Assembly: GCA_017465225.1 (NCBI GenBank)
Contig: JAFTWQ010000043.1
Coordinates: 1 to 64,000 of the forward strand
Direction: 5' to 3'
Length of the DNA: 64,000 nt
Source of the DNA: Bacteroidales bacterium
GTDB lineage: Bacteria; Bacteroidota; Bacteroidia; Bacteroidales; UBA932
Both the position numbers and the translations under genes were made by a program. Each line of letters begins with the position of its first letter. Positions within the stretch are counted from its first letter, which is position 1. The notes under the pieces are model-generated. The model did no database searches. It was given only the letters and a program-made list of their open reading frames with translations, and was not told the DNA's origin. Positions 15,797 to 23,877 of the stretch are shown piece by piece.

Positions 15797-17089
15797 TTAT
15801 TTGTCCGAAAGATGGTCTATAACCTGAAGAATTGCGCGGCTGCAGGCAGGACAATAGTCAACATAATCCCTCATCTTGCAGTGGTCTACAGGACGATAGA
15901 TGCCCTTGTCCACATATCCGCCGCCCTCGAACACGCCGATCTTGTCCTTTGTCTCGTCATTGAGAGGCGTAGGGATCTGGGTTCCTTCAGGAAGAAGGTC
16001 CTTCCATTTCTTCTCGAATTCCACCAGAGTAGTGATGTTAGGCTCCCATGGCTCCTTCTCAAGGTTGTAGAATGTATCGTCATATGCCACCGGCTTGCCG
16101 AAATACTCGTCAGCAAGGCCTGCGAAGCTATGACCGAACTCATGCATGAACACACCATATGTCTGCTCGTTGTCGGCTGTTCCGCATGCATACACATTGT
16201 ACATTCCGCCGCCGCCGAATGTCTCGGCATTGATGACAAGGAAGATGGCATCGCACGGAACATTCCATACGGCATCCCTGATGTCCTTGATGTCCGGTGT
16301 GGTAAGATAACGGTCAGTTCCGAAGGTATAGTATCCTGTTCCGAGAGCCGTGTTCCTGTATACGCCTGTTCCGCATGAGCTTGTACCGGCCTCCTGCGAG
16401 ATTGTTCCTACAGCCCAGACATTGAAGTCATCGCGACGGCTGTCGAATGGAGCGGTAGCGAGCATAGCATCCATGAATTTCCTTGCATCCTCGACAAACT
16501 TGTCCTGCTGGTCGGCTGTATACCCTTCAGCCAGGAACACCATGTCCACCTTATCGGCAGATCCGCCGTTGTCAAGAAGCTTCACTACAGGATTCTCCAC
16601 GAGCTTGCGCCTGTCGATGAAAATGCTCTCCGGATCGATCTCCTGACGGAGCATTGTACTGAATTCCATGGTCTTCCTGTCACGTGCGTTGAACTCCACG
16701 ATGACCTTGTCCTTCGGATAAGGCATGACAATGGAATTGAGCCATGCCTGGGTCTCTCTCTTTGCCTCCTCTGTAGTAAGCCATTCCTCGAAGAGAGTGC
16801 AGTATCCCTTTGAATAGATAAGCTCGCCGCTCTTCTTGTCGTAAACCTTGAAATAATAGCCTCCACGGCCGAGATTGTCGATGAGGTTCTTCTTCGGGCC
16901 GCCCCAGACAGGCTCCTCACGAAGTTCATAGATCACGGCTGTCTGTGTCTGCGAGTTTCCGCTCTGGACATAGTCGATCCTGAGGGTCTTCTCCTCGAAA
17001 TACTTGTCGAAGCTTACCTGGGCGAATGCCTGCACGGAAAAGAGGCAGGCGATGATGAATATAATGTACTTCTTCATGTCTATGATCAT
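15797..17089 (-). CDS. M64 (IgA peptidase-like) metallopeptidase
   Basis: A secreted zinc metallopeptidase of 430 residues; an internal start at 17077 (MKKYIIFIIACLFSVQAFAQ) gives the signal peptide directly. The first half is the M64 N-terminal beta-rich domain. The catalytic half begins near VDMVFLAEGYTADQQDKF (about 180) and carries the zinc-binding motif HEFGHSFAGLADEYFG at about 315-330, the HExxH plus downstream Asp of the family. A conserved CPACSRAI lies near the C-terminus. The founding M64 enzyme cleaves IgA; most Bacteroidetes members have unknown substrates. The start overlaps the stop of a paralogue (ATGA), so the two are translationally coupled. Confidence 0.85.
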   Translation of the reverse strand: MIIDMKKYIIFIIACLFSVQAFAQVSFDKYFEEKTLRIDYVQSGNSQTQTAVIYELREEPVWGGPKKNLIDNLGRGGYYFKVYDKKSGELIYSKGYCTLFEEWLTTEEAKRETQAWLNSIVMPYPKDKVIVEFNARDRKTMEFSTMLRQEIDPESIFIDRRKLVENPVVKLLDNGGSADKVDMVFLAEGYTADQQDKFVEDARKFMDAMLATAPFDSRRDDFNVWAVGTISQEAGTSSCGTGVYRNTALGTGYYTFGTDRYLTTPDIKDIRDAVWNVPCDAIFLVINAETFGGGGMYNVYACGTADNEQTYGVFMHEFGHSFAGLADEYFGKPVAYDDTFYNLEKEPWEPNITTLVEFEKKWKDLLPEGTQIPTPLNDETKDKIGVFEGGGYVDKGIYRPVDHCKMRDYVDYCPACSRAILQVIDHLSDK

Positions 17090-18369
17090 TTATCTGAAAG
17101 GAAATCTGTCATCTGAAGGATTGCGCGGCTGCATGCCGGGCAGAAAGGAGCATAATCGCGCATCATGCAATGGTCCACTGGACGATAGATGCCTTCTGAG
17201 AGATATCCGCCGCCTTCGAACACGCCTATCTTGTCCTTTGTCTCGTCATTGAGAGGTGTAGGGATCGGTGTGCCTTCCGGAAGAAGGTCCTTCCACTTTC
17301 TGTCGAAATCTACGAGAGTCGTGATGTTAGGCTCCCAGAGTTCCTGTTCGAGGTTGTAGTAGCTTTCGTATGCCACAGTGCTCTCGAAATACTCGTCTCC
17401 AAGGCCGGCAAAGCTGTGTCCGAACTCATGAGTGAACACGTTCAGAGTCCTTTCATTGTCAGCCGTACCGCATGCATATGAATTGTAGATTCCGCCGCCA
17501 CCGTATGTCTCGGCATTGATGAGGAGGAACACGGCGTCACATGGGACATTCCATGTCGCATCCTTGATGGACTTCATATCCTTTGTAGTGAGGTAGCGGT
17601 CAAGGCCGAAGGTGTTATATCCTGTCTTGAGAGCGGTGTTCTTATACACGCCTGTGCCTGAAGAGCTTGTGCCAGAGTCCATTGAGACTGTTCCTACAGC
17701 CCATACATTAAAATCGTCACGGCATGTGTCGAACGGAGGGCAGCTGAAGAGTGCCTCGGAGAAACGTTCCGCATCTGCAAAGAACTTGTCAAGCTCCGCC
17801 TCGGTATATCCCTCTGCGATGAACACGAGGTCCACCTTGTCGGTGCAGCCTCCGTTGTCCTGGATCTTCACGACCTTGTTGTCGACGAGAGGAGACTTGT
17901 CGATGAACATGCTTGTCGGATCGATCTCATGGCGCATGATGCTGTAGAATTTCATGTCAGCCTTGTTTCTTGCCTTGAGATCGACGATGATCCTGTTCTT
18001 CGGGAACGGAATGGACATAGAGTTGTACCATGCCTGCTTCTCCACCTTTGCCTCGGCTGTGGTCCTCCACTCGCCGAAAAGTGAGCAGAAGCTTCTCGAA
18101 TAGATGAGTTCCTCGCTTGCCGCATCATATACCTCCATCAGGTACTCGCCATAGCCGAAAGGTTCGATGAGGTTCTTCTTCGGACCTCCCCATACAGGCT
18201 CCTGGCGGAGTTCATGAACGACTGCAGTCTGTGACACTGCATCTCCTATCGACATGAAGTCGATCCTGAGGCTGGTGTCCTCGAAATACTTGTCATATGT
18301 ACTCTGGGTACATGCCTGCGCAAAGAAGATGCAGGCCAAAGACAAAAATAAAAATTTCAATCTGGTCAT
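17086..18369 (-). CDS. M64 (IgA peptidase-like) metallopeptidase, lipoprotein-like paralogue
   Basis: A 427-residue paralogue of the 15797 gene. Its signal ends FFAQACTQS, where a Cys after AQA could be lipidated, so this copy may be membrane-anchored whereas the other looks freely secreted. The zinc motif is HEFGHSFAGLGDEYFE (about residues 311-326). Long identical stretches with the downstream paralogue (GVFEGGGY, RPVDHCMMRDY) indicate tandem duplication. A promoter -7 element TACCTTTG lies at 18405-18412. The protein probably degrades host or dietary glycoproteins outside the cell; the substrate is unknown. Confidence 0.85.
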   Translation of the reverse strand: MTRLKFLFLSLACIFFAQACTQSTYDKYFEDTSLRIDFMSIGDAVSQTAVVHELRQEPVWGGPKKNLIEPFGYGEYLMEVYDAASEELIYSRSFCSLFGEWRTTAEAKVEKQAWYNSMSIPFPKNRIIVDLKARNKADMKFYSIMRHEIDPTSMFIDKSPLVDNKVVKIQDNGGCTDKVDLVFIAEGYTEAELDKFFADAERFSEALFSCPPFDTCRDDFNVWAVGTVSMDSGTSSSGTGVYKNTALKTGYNTFGLDRYLTTKDMKSIKDATWNVPCDAVFLLINAETYGGGGIYNSYACGTADNERTLNVFTHEFGHSFAGLGDEYFESTVAYESYYNLEQELWEPNITTLVDFDRKWKDLLPEGTPIPTPLNDETKDKIGVFEGGGYLSEGIYRPVDHCMMRDYAPFCPACSRAILQMTDFLSDK

Positions 18370-18404
18370 ATCTATTGGTTGTCAGTTAGTCTTATTCGGG
18401 ACAT

Positions 18405-18412
18405 CAAAGGTA
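18405..18412 (-). promoter_or_regulatory. Promoter -7 element of the M64 operon
   Basis: TACCTTTG on the minus strand, 35 nt before the start codon at 18369. No clear -33 TTTG is present at standard spacing. Confidence 0.5.
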
Positions 18413-18428
18413 ATCAATTTAAAAAAGA

Positions 18429-18459
18429 AAGTCCATCCCGTCGGAAACGGGATGGACTT
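18429..18459 (-). terminator. Terminator of xylA
   Basis: A 13-bp stem, AAGTCCATCCCGT and its complement, with a 5-nt loop. On the minus strand it is followed by TTCTTTTTT. It lies 22 nt after the xylA stop codon. Confidence 0.9.
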
Positions 18460-18481
18460 ATGTGATAGTTAATGGATGAAA

Positions 18482-19798
18482 TTAGCAGTACATGTTGAGG
18501 ATAGCCTCGTAAAGCTCCTGCTTTCCAGAAGTCTGCTTAGGCTCGTTAACCTCCTTACCGTATGCGTAAACATCCTCGAGAGTAAGCTTGCCCTCTTCGA
18601 ACTCCTTACCCTTGCCAGCGTCGAATGAAGCGTAGCGGTCAGCAAGCATCTGCTTGTATGGGCTCTCCTCGAGAAGTGCTGCAGCGCTCTCAAGAGCACG
18701 TGCCATAGCATCCATACCGGCGATATGAGCGATGAAGATATCCTCAAGGTCAGTTGAGTTACGACGAGTCTTCGCGTCGAAGTTTGTACCGCCGTTTCCA
18801 AGACCGCCACCACGGATGATCTGCATCATAGCCTGAGTGAGCTCATAATTGTCAATAGGGAACTGGTCAGTATCCCAACCGTTCTGGTAGTCACCACGGT
18901 TAGCGTCGATAGAACCAAGCATATCGTTGTCAACAGCTACTGCAAGCTCGTGCTCGAATGTGTGGCCTGCGAGAGTTGCGTGGTTGACCTCGATGTTCAC
19001 CTTGAAGTCCTTCTCAAGGCCATGAGCCTTAAGGAAGCCTATAACAGTCTCTGTATCAACATCATACTGATGCTTTGAAGGCTCCATTGGCTTAGGCTCG
19101 ATGAGGAATGTACCTGTAAAGCCCTTTGAACGTGCATAGTCACGGGCAAGAGTAAGCATCATTGCGAGATGCTCCTTCTCACGCTTCTGGTCTGTGTTGA
19201 GAAGGCTCATGTAACCCTCACGGCCACCCCAGAACACATAGTTTGTACCGCCGAGCTCGATAGTAGCGTCGATAGCGTTCTTGATCTGGACAGCAGCACG
19301 TGCTACAACGTCGAAGTCAGGGTTTGTAGCTGCACCGTTCATATATCTCTTGTTGCCGAATACGTTAGCTGTTCCCCAAAGAAGCTTGATTCCTGTCTCA
19401 GCCTGCTTCTCCTTGAGGTAAGCGACAACTTCCTTGAGACGAGCCTCATACTCCTCAACGTTTGCGCCCTCGTCTACGAGGTCAACATCGTGGAAGCAAT
19501 AGTACTCGATACCCATCTTCTGCATGAACTCAAAACCTGCATCTACCTTATCCTTTGCAGCCTGTACAGGGCATGCAGCGCCGTTCCAAGGGAAAGTCTT
19601 TGTACCGCCACCGAACTGGTCGCCACCCTCTGCGCAGAGTGTGTGCCACCAAGCCATAGCGAACTTGAGCCACTCGCTCATCTTCTTGCCGAGAATCACC
19701 TTGTTTGCATCATAATAACGGAAAGCCATTGGATTTCTGCTCTCCTTACCTTCGAACTGGATCTTACCGATACCAGGGAAAAATTCTTTTGTTGCCAT
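18482..19798 (-). CDS. xylA: Xylose isomerase
   Basis: It converts D-xylose to D-xylulose in the cytoplasm, with two divalent metals. The 438 residues have the family length (class II). Diagnostic segments are [20 protein letters not shown] (about 47-66), the active-site His in YCFHDVDL (about 102), the metal-binding [16 protein letters not shown] (about 232-247) and [18 protein letters not shown] (about 270-287). It lies 37 nt downstream of xylB on the same strand, followed by a strong terminator, giving a xylB-xylA operon. Its place beside xylan- and xyloside-degrading enzymes fits final catabolism of the released xylose. Confidence 0.97.
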   Translation of the reverse strand: MATKEFFPGIGKIQFEGKESRNPMAFRYYDANKVILGKKMSEWLKFAMAWWHTLCAEGGDQFGGGTKTFPWNGAACPVQAAKDKVDAGFEFMQKMGIEYYCFHDVDLVDEGANVEEYEARLKEVVAYLKEKQAETGIKLLWGTANVFGNKRYMNGAATNPDFDVVARAAVQIKNAIDATIELGGTNYVFWGGREGYMSLLNTDQKREKEHLAMMLTLARDYARSKGFTGTFLIEPKPMEPSKHQYDVDTETVIGFLKAHGLEKDFKVNIEVNHATLAGHTFEHELAVAVDNDMLGSIDANRGDYQNGWDTDQFPIDNYELTQAMMQIIRGGGLGNGGTNFDAKTRRNSTDLEDIFIAHIAGMDAMARALESAAALLEESPYKQMLADRYASFDAGKGKEFEEGKLTLEDVYAYGKEVNEPKQTSGKQELYEAILNMYC

Positions 19799-19835
19799 AG
19801 TTTTAGTATTGTTTGTATTGGATTAAATTATTCGT

Positions 19836-21311
19836 TTATAACTGTGGAAGACGGGATTTCCAAAGTTCATATGCCTCGGCATACTGACTTTCGTTAGCCG
19901 GCTCGATGACCGCGAGCTTCGCGAGAGTAGAGAATGCTTCGGTATTGTCCTTATAGATACCGGCACCGATACCGGCACCCTTTGCCGCACCTACAGAACC
20001 GTCTGTATCATAAAGATCTATGACAGCTCCGGTCACGCCTGCGAGGGTCTCACGGAAGATAGGGCTGAGGAACATGTTCGCATGACCAGCATGGATCTTG
20101 CTGACATTCATTCCCATCTGCTCCATCACCTCGATACCGTACTTGAACGAGAATACTATACCCTCCTGGGCTGCGCGGAGGAGATGAGCCTTGCTGTGTA
20201 CGTTGAAGTTCACGCCATGGATCGAGCTTCCGACCTCCTTGTTCTCAAGCATACGCTCGGCACCGTTTCCGAAAGGAAGGATGCTTACGCCGGCACTGCC
20301 GATAGGAGCGAGGGCCGCAAGATCGTTCATGTCAGAATATGAAATGCCCTCTGGAGCTACATTTCTCTTCATCCATGAATTGAGGATACCTGTTCCGTTG
20401 ATGCAGAGGAGTACTCCGAGACGGGTCTGATCTGAAGTATGGTTGACGTGAGCGAAAGTGTTCACACGTGATTTAGGATCATAGTTGACATCTCCGAGGA
20501 CACCGTATACCACGCCGGAAGTACCTGCTGTAGAAGCGATCTCACCAGGATTGAACACATTGAGTGACAATGCGTTGTTAGGCTGGTCACCTGCACGGTA
20601 AGTGATAGGGATGCCTGCAGCGAGTCCGAGTTCTGCGGCAGCAGCTTCGCTTACCCTGCCCTGCTCTGCAAATGTAGGGCGTATTTCAGGAATGAGGTCC
20701 TTGTCAAATCCATAATAGTCAAGGAGCAGCTGCGCTGGAGCATCTTCTGCGAAATCCCAGAGCATTCCCTCTGAGAGTCCGGAAACAGTGGTGCATACCT
20801 CGCCGCTGAGCTTCATGGCGATATAGTCGCCAGGAAGCATGATCTTGTATATTCTGGCGTAAAGTTCAGGCTCATTCTCCTTCACCCATGCAAGCTTCGA
20901 AGCTGTGAAGTTGCCCGGAGAATTGAGGAGATGAGAAAGACATTTCTCATGACCGATTGTATCGAACGCCTTCTGGCCATATGGCACGGCACGCGAGTCG
21001 CACCAGATGATAGACGGACGGAGGACATTCAGATTCCTGTCAACGCATACGAGACCATGCATCTGGTATGAAATACCTATGGCCTTGATGTCCTTCGGAT
21101 CGGCTCCCGATCCTGACAACACCGCTGAAGTAGCAAGCTTGAGATTGTCCCACCATGAAGAAGGGTCCTGTTCTGCCCAACCGGGCTTCACCGCCATGAT
21201 AGCGGCCTCTGATTTTGGATAGAATGCCGAGCTGACACATTTGCCGGACTGGGCATCGACGAGACTCGCCTTTACCGACGAGCTTCCGATATCGTAACCT
21301 AAAAGATACAT
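19836..21311 (-). CDS. xylB: Xylulokinase
   Basis: A FGGY-family sugar kinase of 491 residues that phosphorylates D-xylulose to xylulose 5-phosphate, which enters the pentose phosphate pathway. It opens with the ATP-binding phosphate loop LLGYDIGSSSVKASLVDAQS and continues with GWAEQDPSSWW, YQMHGLVC (about 80) and SLNVFNPGEIASTAGTSGVV (the FGGY C-terminal region). The pairing with xylA settles the substrate. A TATATTTG element at 21335-21342 is the likely promoter of xylBA. Confidence 0.95.
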   Translation of the reverse strand: MYLLGYDIGSSSVKASLVDAQSGKCVSSAFYPKSEAAIMAVKPGWAEQDPSSWWDNLKLATSAVLSGSGADPKDIKAIGISYQMHGLVCVDRNLNVLRPSIIWCDSRAVPYGQKAFDTIGHEKCLSHLLNSPGNFTASKLAWVKENEPELYARIYKIMLPGDYIAMKLSGEVCTTVSGLSEGMLWDFAEDAPAQLLLDYYGFDKDLIPEIRPTFAEQGRVSEAAAAELGLAAGIPITYRAGDQPNNALSLNVFNPGEIASTAGTSGVVYGVLGDVNYDPKSRVNTFAHVNHTSDQTRLGVLLCINGTGILNSWMKRNVAPEGISYSDMNDLAALAPIGSAGVSILPFGNGAERMLENKEVGSSIHGVNFNVHSKAHLLRAAQEGIVFSFKYGIEVMEQMGMNVSKIHAGHANMFLSPIFRETLAGVTGAVIDLYDTDGSVGAAKGAGIGAGIYKDNTEAFSTLAKLAVIEPANESQYAEAYELWKSRLPQL

Positions 21312-21334
21312 ACTGTTTTAGTGTTAAAGTCTCA

Positions 21335-21342
21335 CAAATATA
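21335..21342 (-). promoter_or_regulatory. Promoter -7 element of xylBA
   Basis: TATATTTG on the minus strand, 23 nt before the start of xylB. No clear TTTG is present at -33, which often marks promoters needing an activator. Confidence 0.55.
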
Positions 21343-21421
21343 AAAAATATATAGGAGACTTTACACTAATGACAGATTCAAACTTTCAATTCTGTTTCAA
21401 TATTGATAGACTATAGTTCAA

Positions 21422-23788
21422 TTATTGCAAAGATGCATCAGGAACAGGATATTTTGAAACAAAGGAATATGCCTTTCCCGGCTCTGTTGAAGCCGTCACG
21501 ACCTCGTCAGTACCTGCAAAACGGAGCCTGAGGTCTCCTCCGAGCTTCGAAAGCACGTTGACTGAAACATTCTCTTCATCCCATTCGATGTCAATTACGA
21601 AACCTCCTCTTGCCACGAGCCCCTTCACATTTCCGGCAGTCCACCTGTCCGGAATCGCAGGAAGGATGTGGATATAATCCTCATGGCTCTGAAGGAGCAT
21701 CTCCGCGATACCGGCCGTGCAGCCGAAGTTACCGTCGATCTGGAACGGCGGATGGGCATCGAAGAGATTAGGGTATGTGCCGCCCTTGCCCCAGAAGCCT
21801 GTGCTTCCCGACGGACTAAGCTGGTCTGTGATGAGCTTGAACGCCCTGTTTCCGTCAAGGAGACGCGCCCAAAGGCATACCTTCCATCCCATCGACCAGC
21901 CGGTAGCCGGGTCGCCTCTGTATTCAAGAGACTGACGGGCAGCTGCGAAAAGCTCCGGCGTACGTTCCGGAGATATCTGGTTGCCAGGATAAAGGCCATA
22001 GAGATGAGACACATGACGGTGATGGTCATCCGGACGGTCCCAGTCATAAAGCCACTCCTGGAGCTGTCCATGCTGTCCTATCTGCATTGGCGGGATCTTG
22101 GCAACGGCAGCCGCAAGACTGTCGGCAAATGCCTTGTCATCATTCTGAAGCACTTCAGAAGCAGCTATGAGATTTGTGAAAAGCTCGGTCACGAGCTGAT
22201 TGTCCATTGTTGTTCCCGCACAGTTGGTCACATCGCCGTTCCTGTCGAACATGAATGCGTTCTCAGGAGAATTCGACGGTGCCACGACAAGCCAGCCGTG
22301 TTCAGGCTCTTCAACCATGAAATCAAGGAAGAACTCTGCCGCACCCTTCATTACAGGATAGACCTCTGCGAGGAATTCCTTGTCACCGGTATAGAGATAA
22401 TGCTGCCAGAGATGATGGCAGAACCATGCGCCGCCTGTAGGCCACATGCCCGGAGCACCGTAATCGATGACTCCTGTCACCCTCCATATGTCTGTATTAT
22501 GATGGAGCACCCAGCCGCGTGTGCCGTACATGACCTTTGCCGTCTCCGCACCCGTCTGTGCCACTTCCTTGACCATAGTGATGAATGGTTCATGAAGCTC
22601 GGAAAGGTTCGTGACCTCTGCAGGCCAGTAGTTCATCTCTACATTGATGTTCGTGGTGTACTTGCTGTCCCATGGAGCAGAAGTATGGTGGTTCCATATT
22701 CCCTGAAGGTTGGCAGGCTGTCCTCCCGGCTGGGACGAAGATATCAGGAGATATCGGCCGAAGTGGAAATAGAGCTCGACAAGCTGCGGATCATCACCTT
22801 CGGCGAACAGGCGGATTCTCTCATCAGTAGTAAGCTTTGCCGCTTCAGTTGTTCCGAGGTCGAGGCTCACACGATCAAAATATGCCTTGTATGCAGCTGT
22901 ATGAGCCTTTTTCTGCTTTACATACTTGCCCGACGACGCCTTTGCGAGGAGTTCTGCAGCCTCTGCATCCGGATCAGCAGACAGATCGGCATAATTCACG
23001 AAATTGGTACCGGTCGACACATACAGGGTAACCTCGTCAGTATCCTGCACATTGATCTTTCCGTCAGTGCAAGTCACCTCTCCCCCTTTGCCGCACACCT
23101 TTACCATGGTGGTGAATTCCACCTTTCCCTCAAGGCCTTCCTGATCGCCGGAAATGCCTCGCATGACAAGGATGCCGTCTTCCGATACGGTCTCATGACG
23201 AAGAGGAGATGTAAGAGACGCCTCAAAGGAAATCCTTCCCTTCTCAGACGCGCTGATGTTCATGACCACGACGTCATCCGTCAATGACGAAAACACCTCC
23301 CTGCAATACTCGACGCCGTCGGAAACATATCTTACGGTAGTGTATGCACGCGAAATGTCAAGGTCGCGATAATATGATTCATACGATTCATGGCCTGGGA
23401 AATCCAGAATGAGGTCACCGACCGGCTGATATGACATGCCATGGTTTGTCCTGGAAACCACATTCTGATCGACAAGATTCTGAGCTTCGCGATACTTTCC
23501 GGCAAAGATAAGCTCCCTGATCTGAGGGATCGCTTCCTTTGCATCCGGATTCGCATTGCTGTTAGGCTGTCCGGCCCATACGGTCTCCTCGTTCAGCTGA
23601 AGACGTTCAGAGGCAGGATCACCGAATACCATCGCTCCAAGACGGCCGTTTCCTACAGGAAGGGCCTCTACCCATTGCACGGCAGGCTCGTCATACCAAA
23701 GCTTAAGGTCATTGCATTCAGGTTCAGCCTTACAGCCGGCAGCCAATACGGCAGCCAGGCCCAGCATCATAGTCAGTACAGGTCTCAT
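21422..23788 (-). CDS. GH95 alpha-L-fucosidase/alpha-L-galactosidase, lipoprotein
   Basis: A 788-residue lipoprotein (signal MRPVLTMMLGLAAVLAAGC) spanning the whole of GH95. It has the N-terminal beta-sandwich (EALPVGNGRLGAMVFGD), the (alpha/alpha)6 barrel signature ANLQGIWNHHTSAPWDSKYT leading into TNINVEMNYW (about residues 360-388), and HRHVSHLYGLYPGNQIS. GH95 enzymes invert alpha-1,2-L-fucosides or alpha-L-galactosides. In fucosidases I recall a His two residues before NIN (YHLNIN); here it is Thr (YTTNIN), the change I recall from the Bacteroides ovatus alpha-L-galactosidase acting on complex xylan. So alpha-L-galactosidase is favoured, by inference. It lies between xylB and a GH2 gene. 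Confidence 0.9.
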   Translation of the reverse strand: MRPVLTMMLGLAAVLAAGCKAEPECNDLKLWYDEPAVQWVEALPVGNGRLGAMVFGDPASERLQLNEETVWAGQPNSNANPDAKEAIPQIRELIFAGKYREAQNLVDQNVVSRTNHGMSYQPVGDLILDFPGHESYESYYRDLDISRAYTTVRYVSDGVEYCREVFSSLTDDVVVMNISASEKGRISFEASLTSPLRHETVSEDGILVMRGISGDQEGLEGKVEFTTMVKVCGKGGEVTCTDGKINVQDTDEVTLYVSTGTNFVNYADLSADPDAEAAELLAKASSGKYVKQKKAHTAAYKAYFDRVSLDLGTTEAAKLTTDERIRLFAEGDDPQLVELYFHFGRYLLISSSQPGGQPANLQGIWNHHTSAPWDSKYTTNINVEMNYWPAEVTNLSELHEPFITMVKEVAQTGAETAKVMYGTRGWVLHHNTDIWRVTGVIDYGAPGMWPTGGAWFCHHLWQHYLYTGDKEFLAEVYPVMKGAAEFFLDFMVEEPEHGWLVVAPSNSPENAFMFDRNGDVTNCAGTTMDNQLVTELFTNLIAASEVLQNDDKAFADSLAAAVAKIPPMQIGQHGQLQEWLYDWDRPDDHHRHVSHLYGLYPGNQISPERTPELFAAARQSLEYRGDPATGWSMGWKVCLWARLLDGNRAFKLITDQLSPSGSTGFWGKGGTYPNLFDAHPPFQIDGNFGCTAGIAEMLLQSHEDYIHILPAIPDRWTAGNVKGLVARGGFVIDIEWDEENVSVNVLSKLGGDLRLRFAGTDEVVTASTEPGKAYSFVSKYPVPDASLQ

Positions 23789-23807
23789 AGATCAAATTTG
23801 TTTTTTA

Positions 23808-23815
23808 CAAAGATA
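23808..23815 (-). promoter_or_regulatory. Promoter -7 element of the GH95 gene
   Basis: TATCTTTG on the minus strand, 19 nt before the start codon, in a 90-bp AT-rich gap after the GH2 gene. Confidence 0.5.
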
Positions 23816-23877
23816 TGCTATTTACATCTGGGATATCTTTGTTTTAAGTTCATATTATTTAAACGTAGAGCCAGAGT

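Noticed and set aside
21668..23287. 539-residue open frame antisense to the GH95 gene
   Set aside because: It is a mirror of GH95 codons; the sense frame has full family motifs and this one has none.
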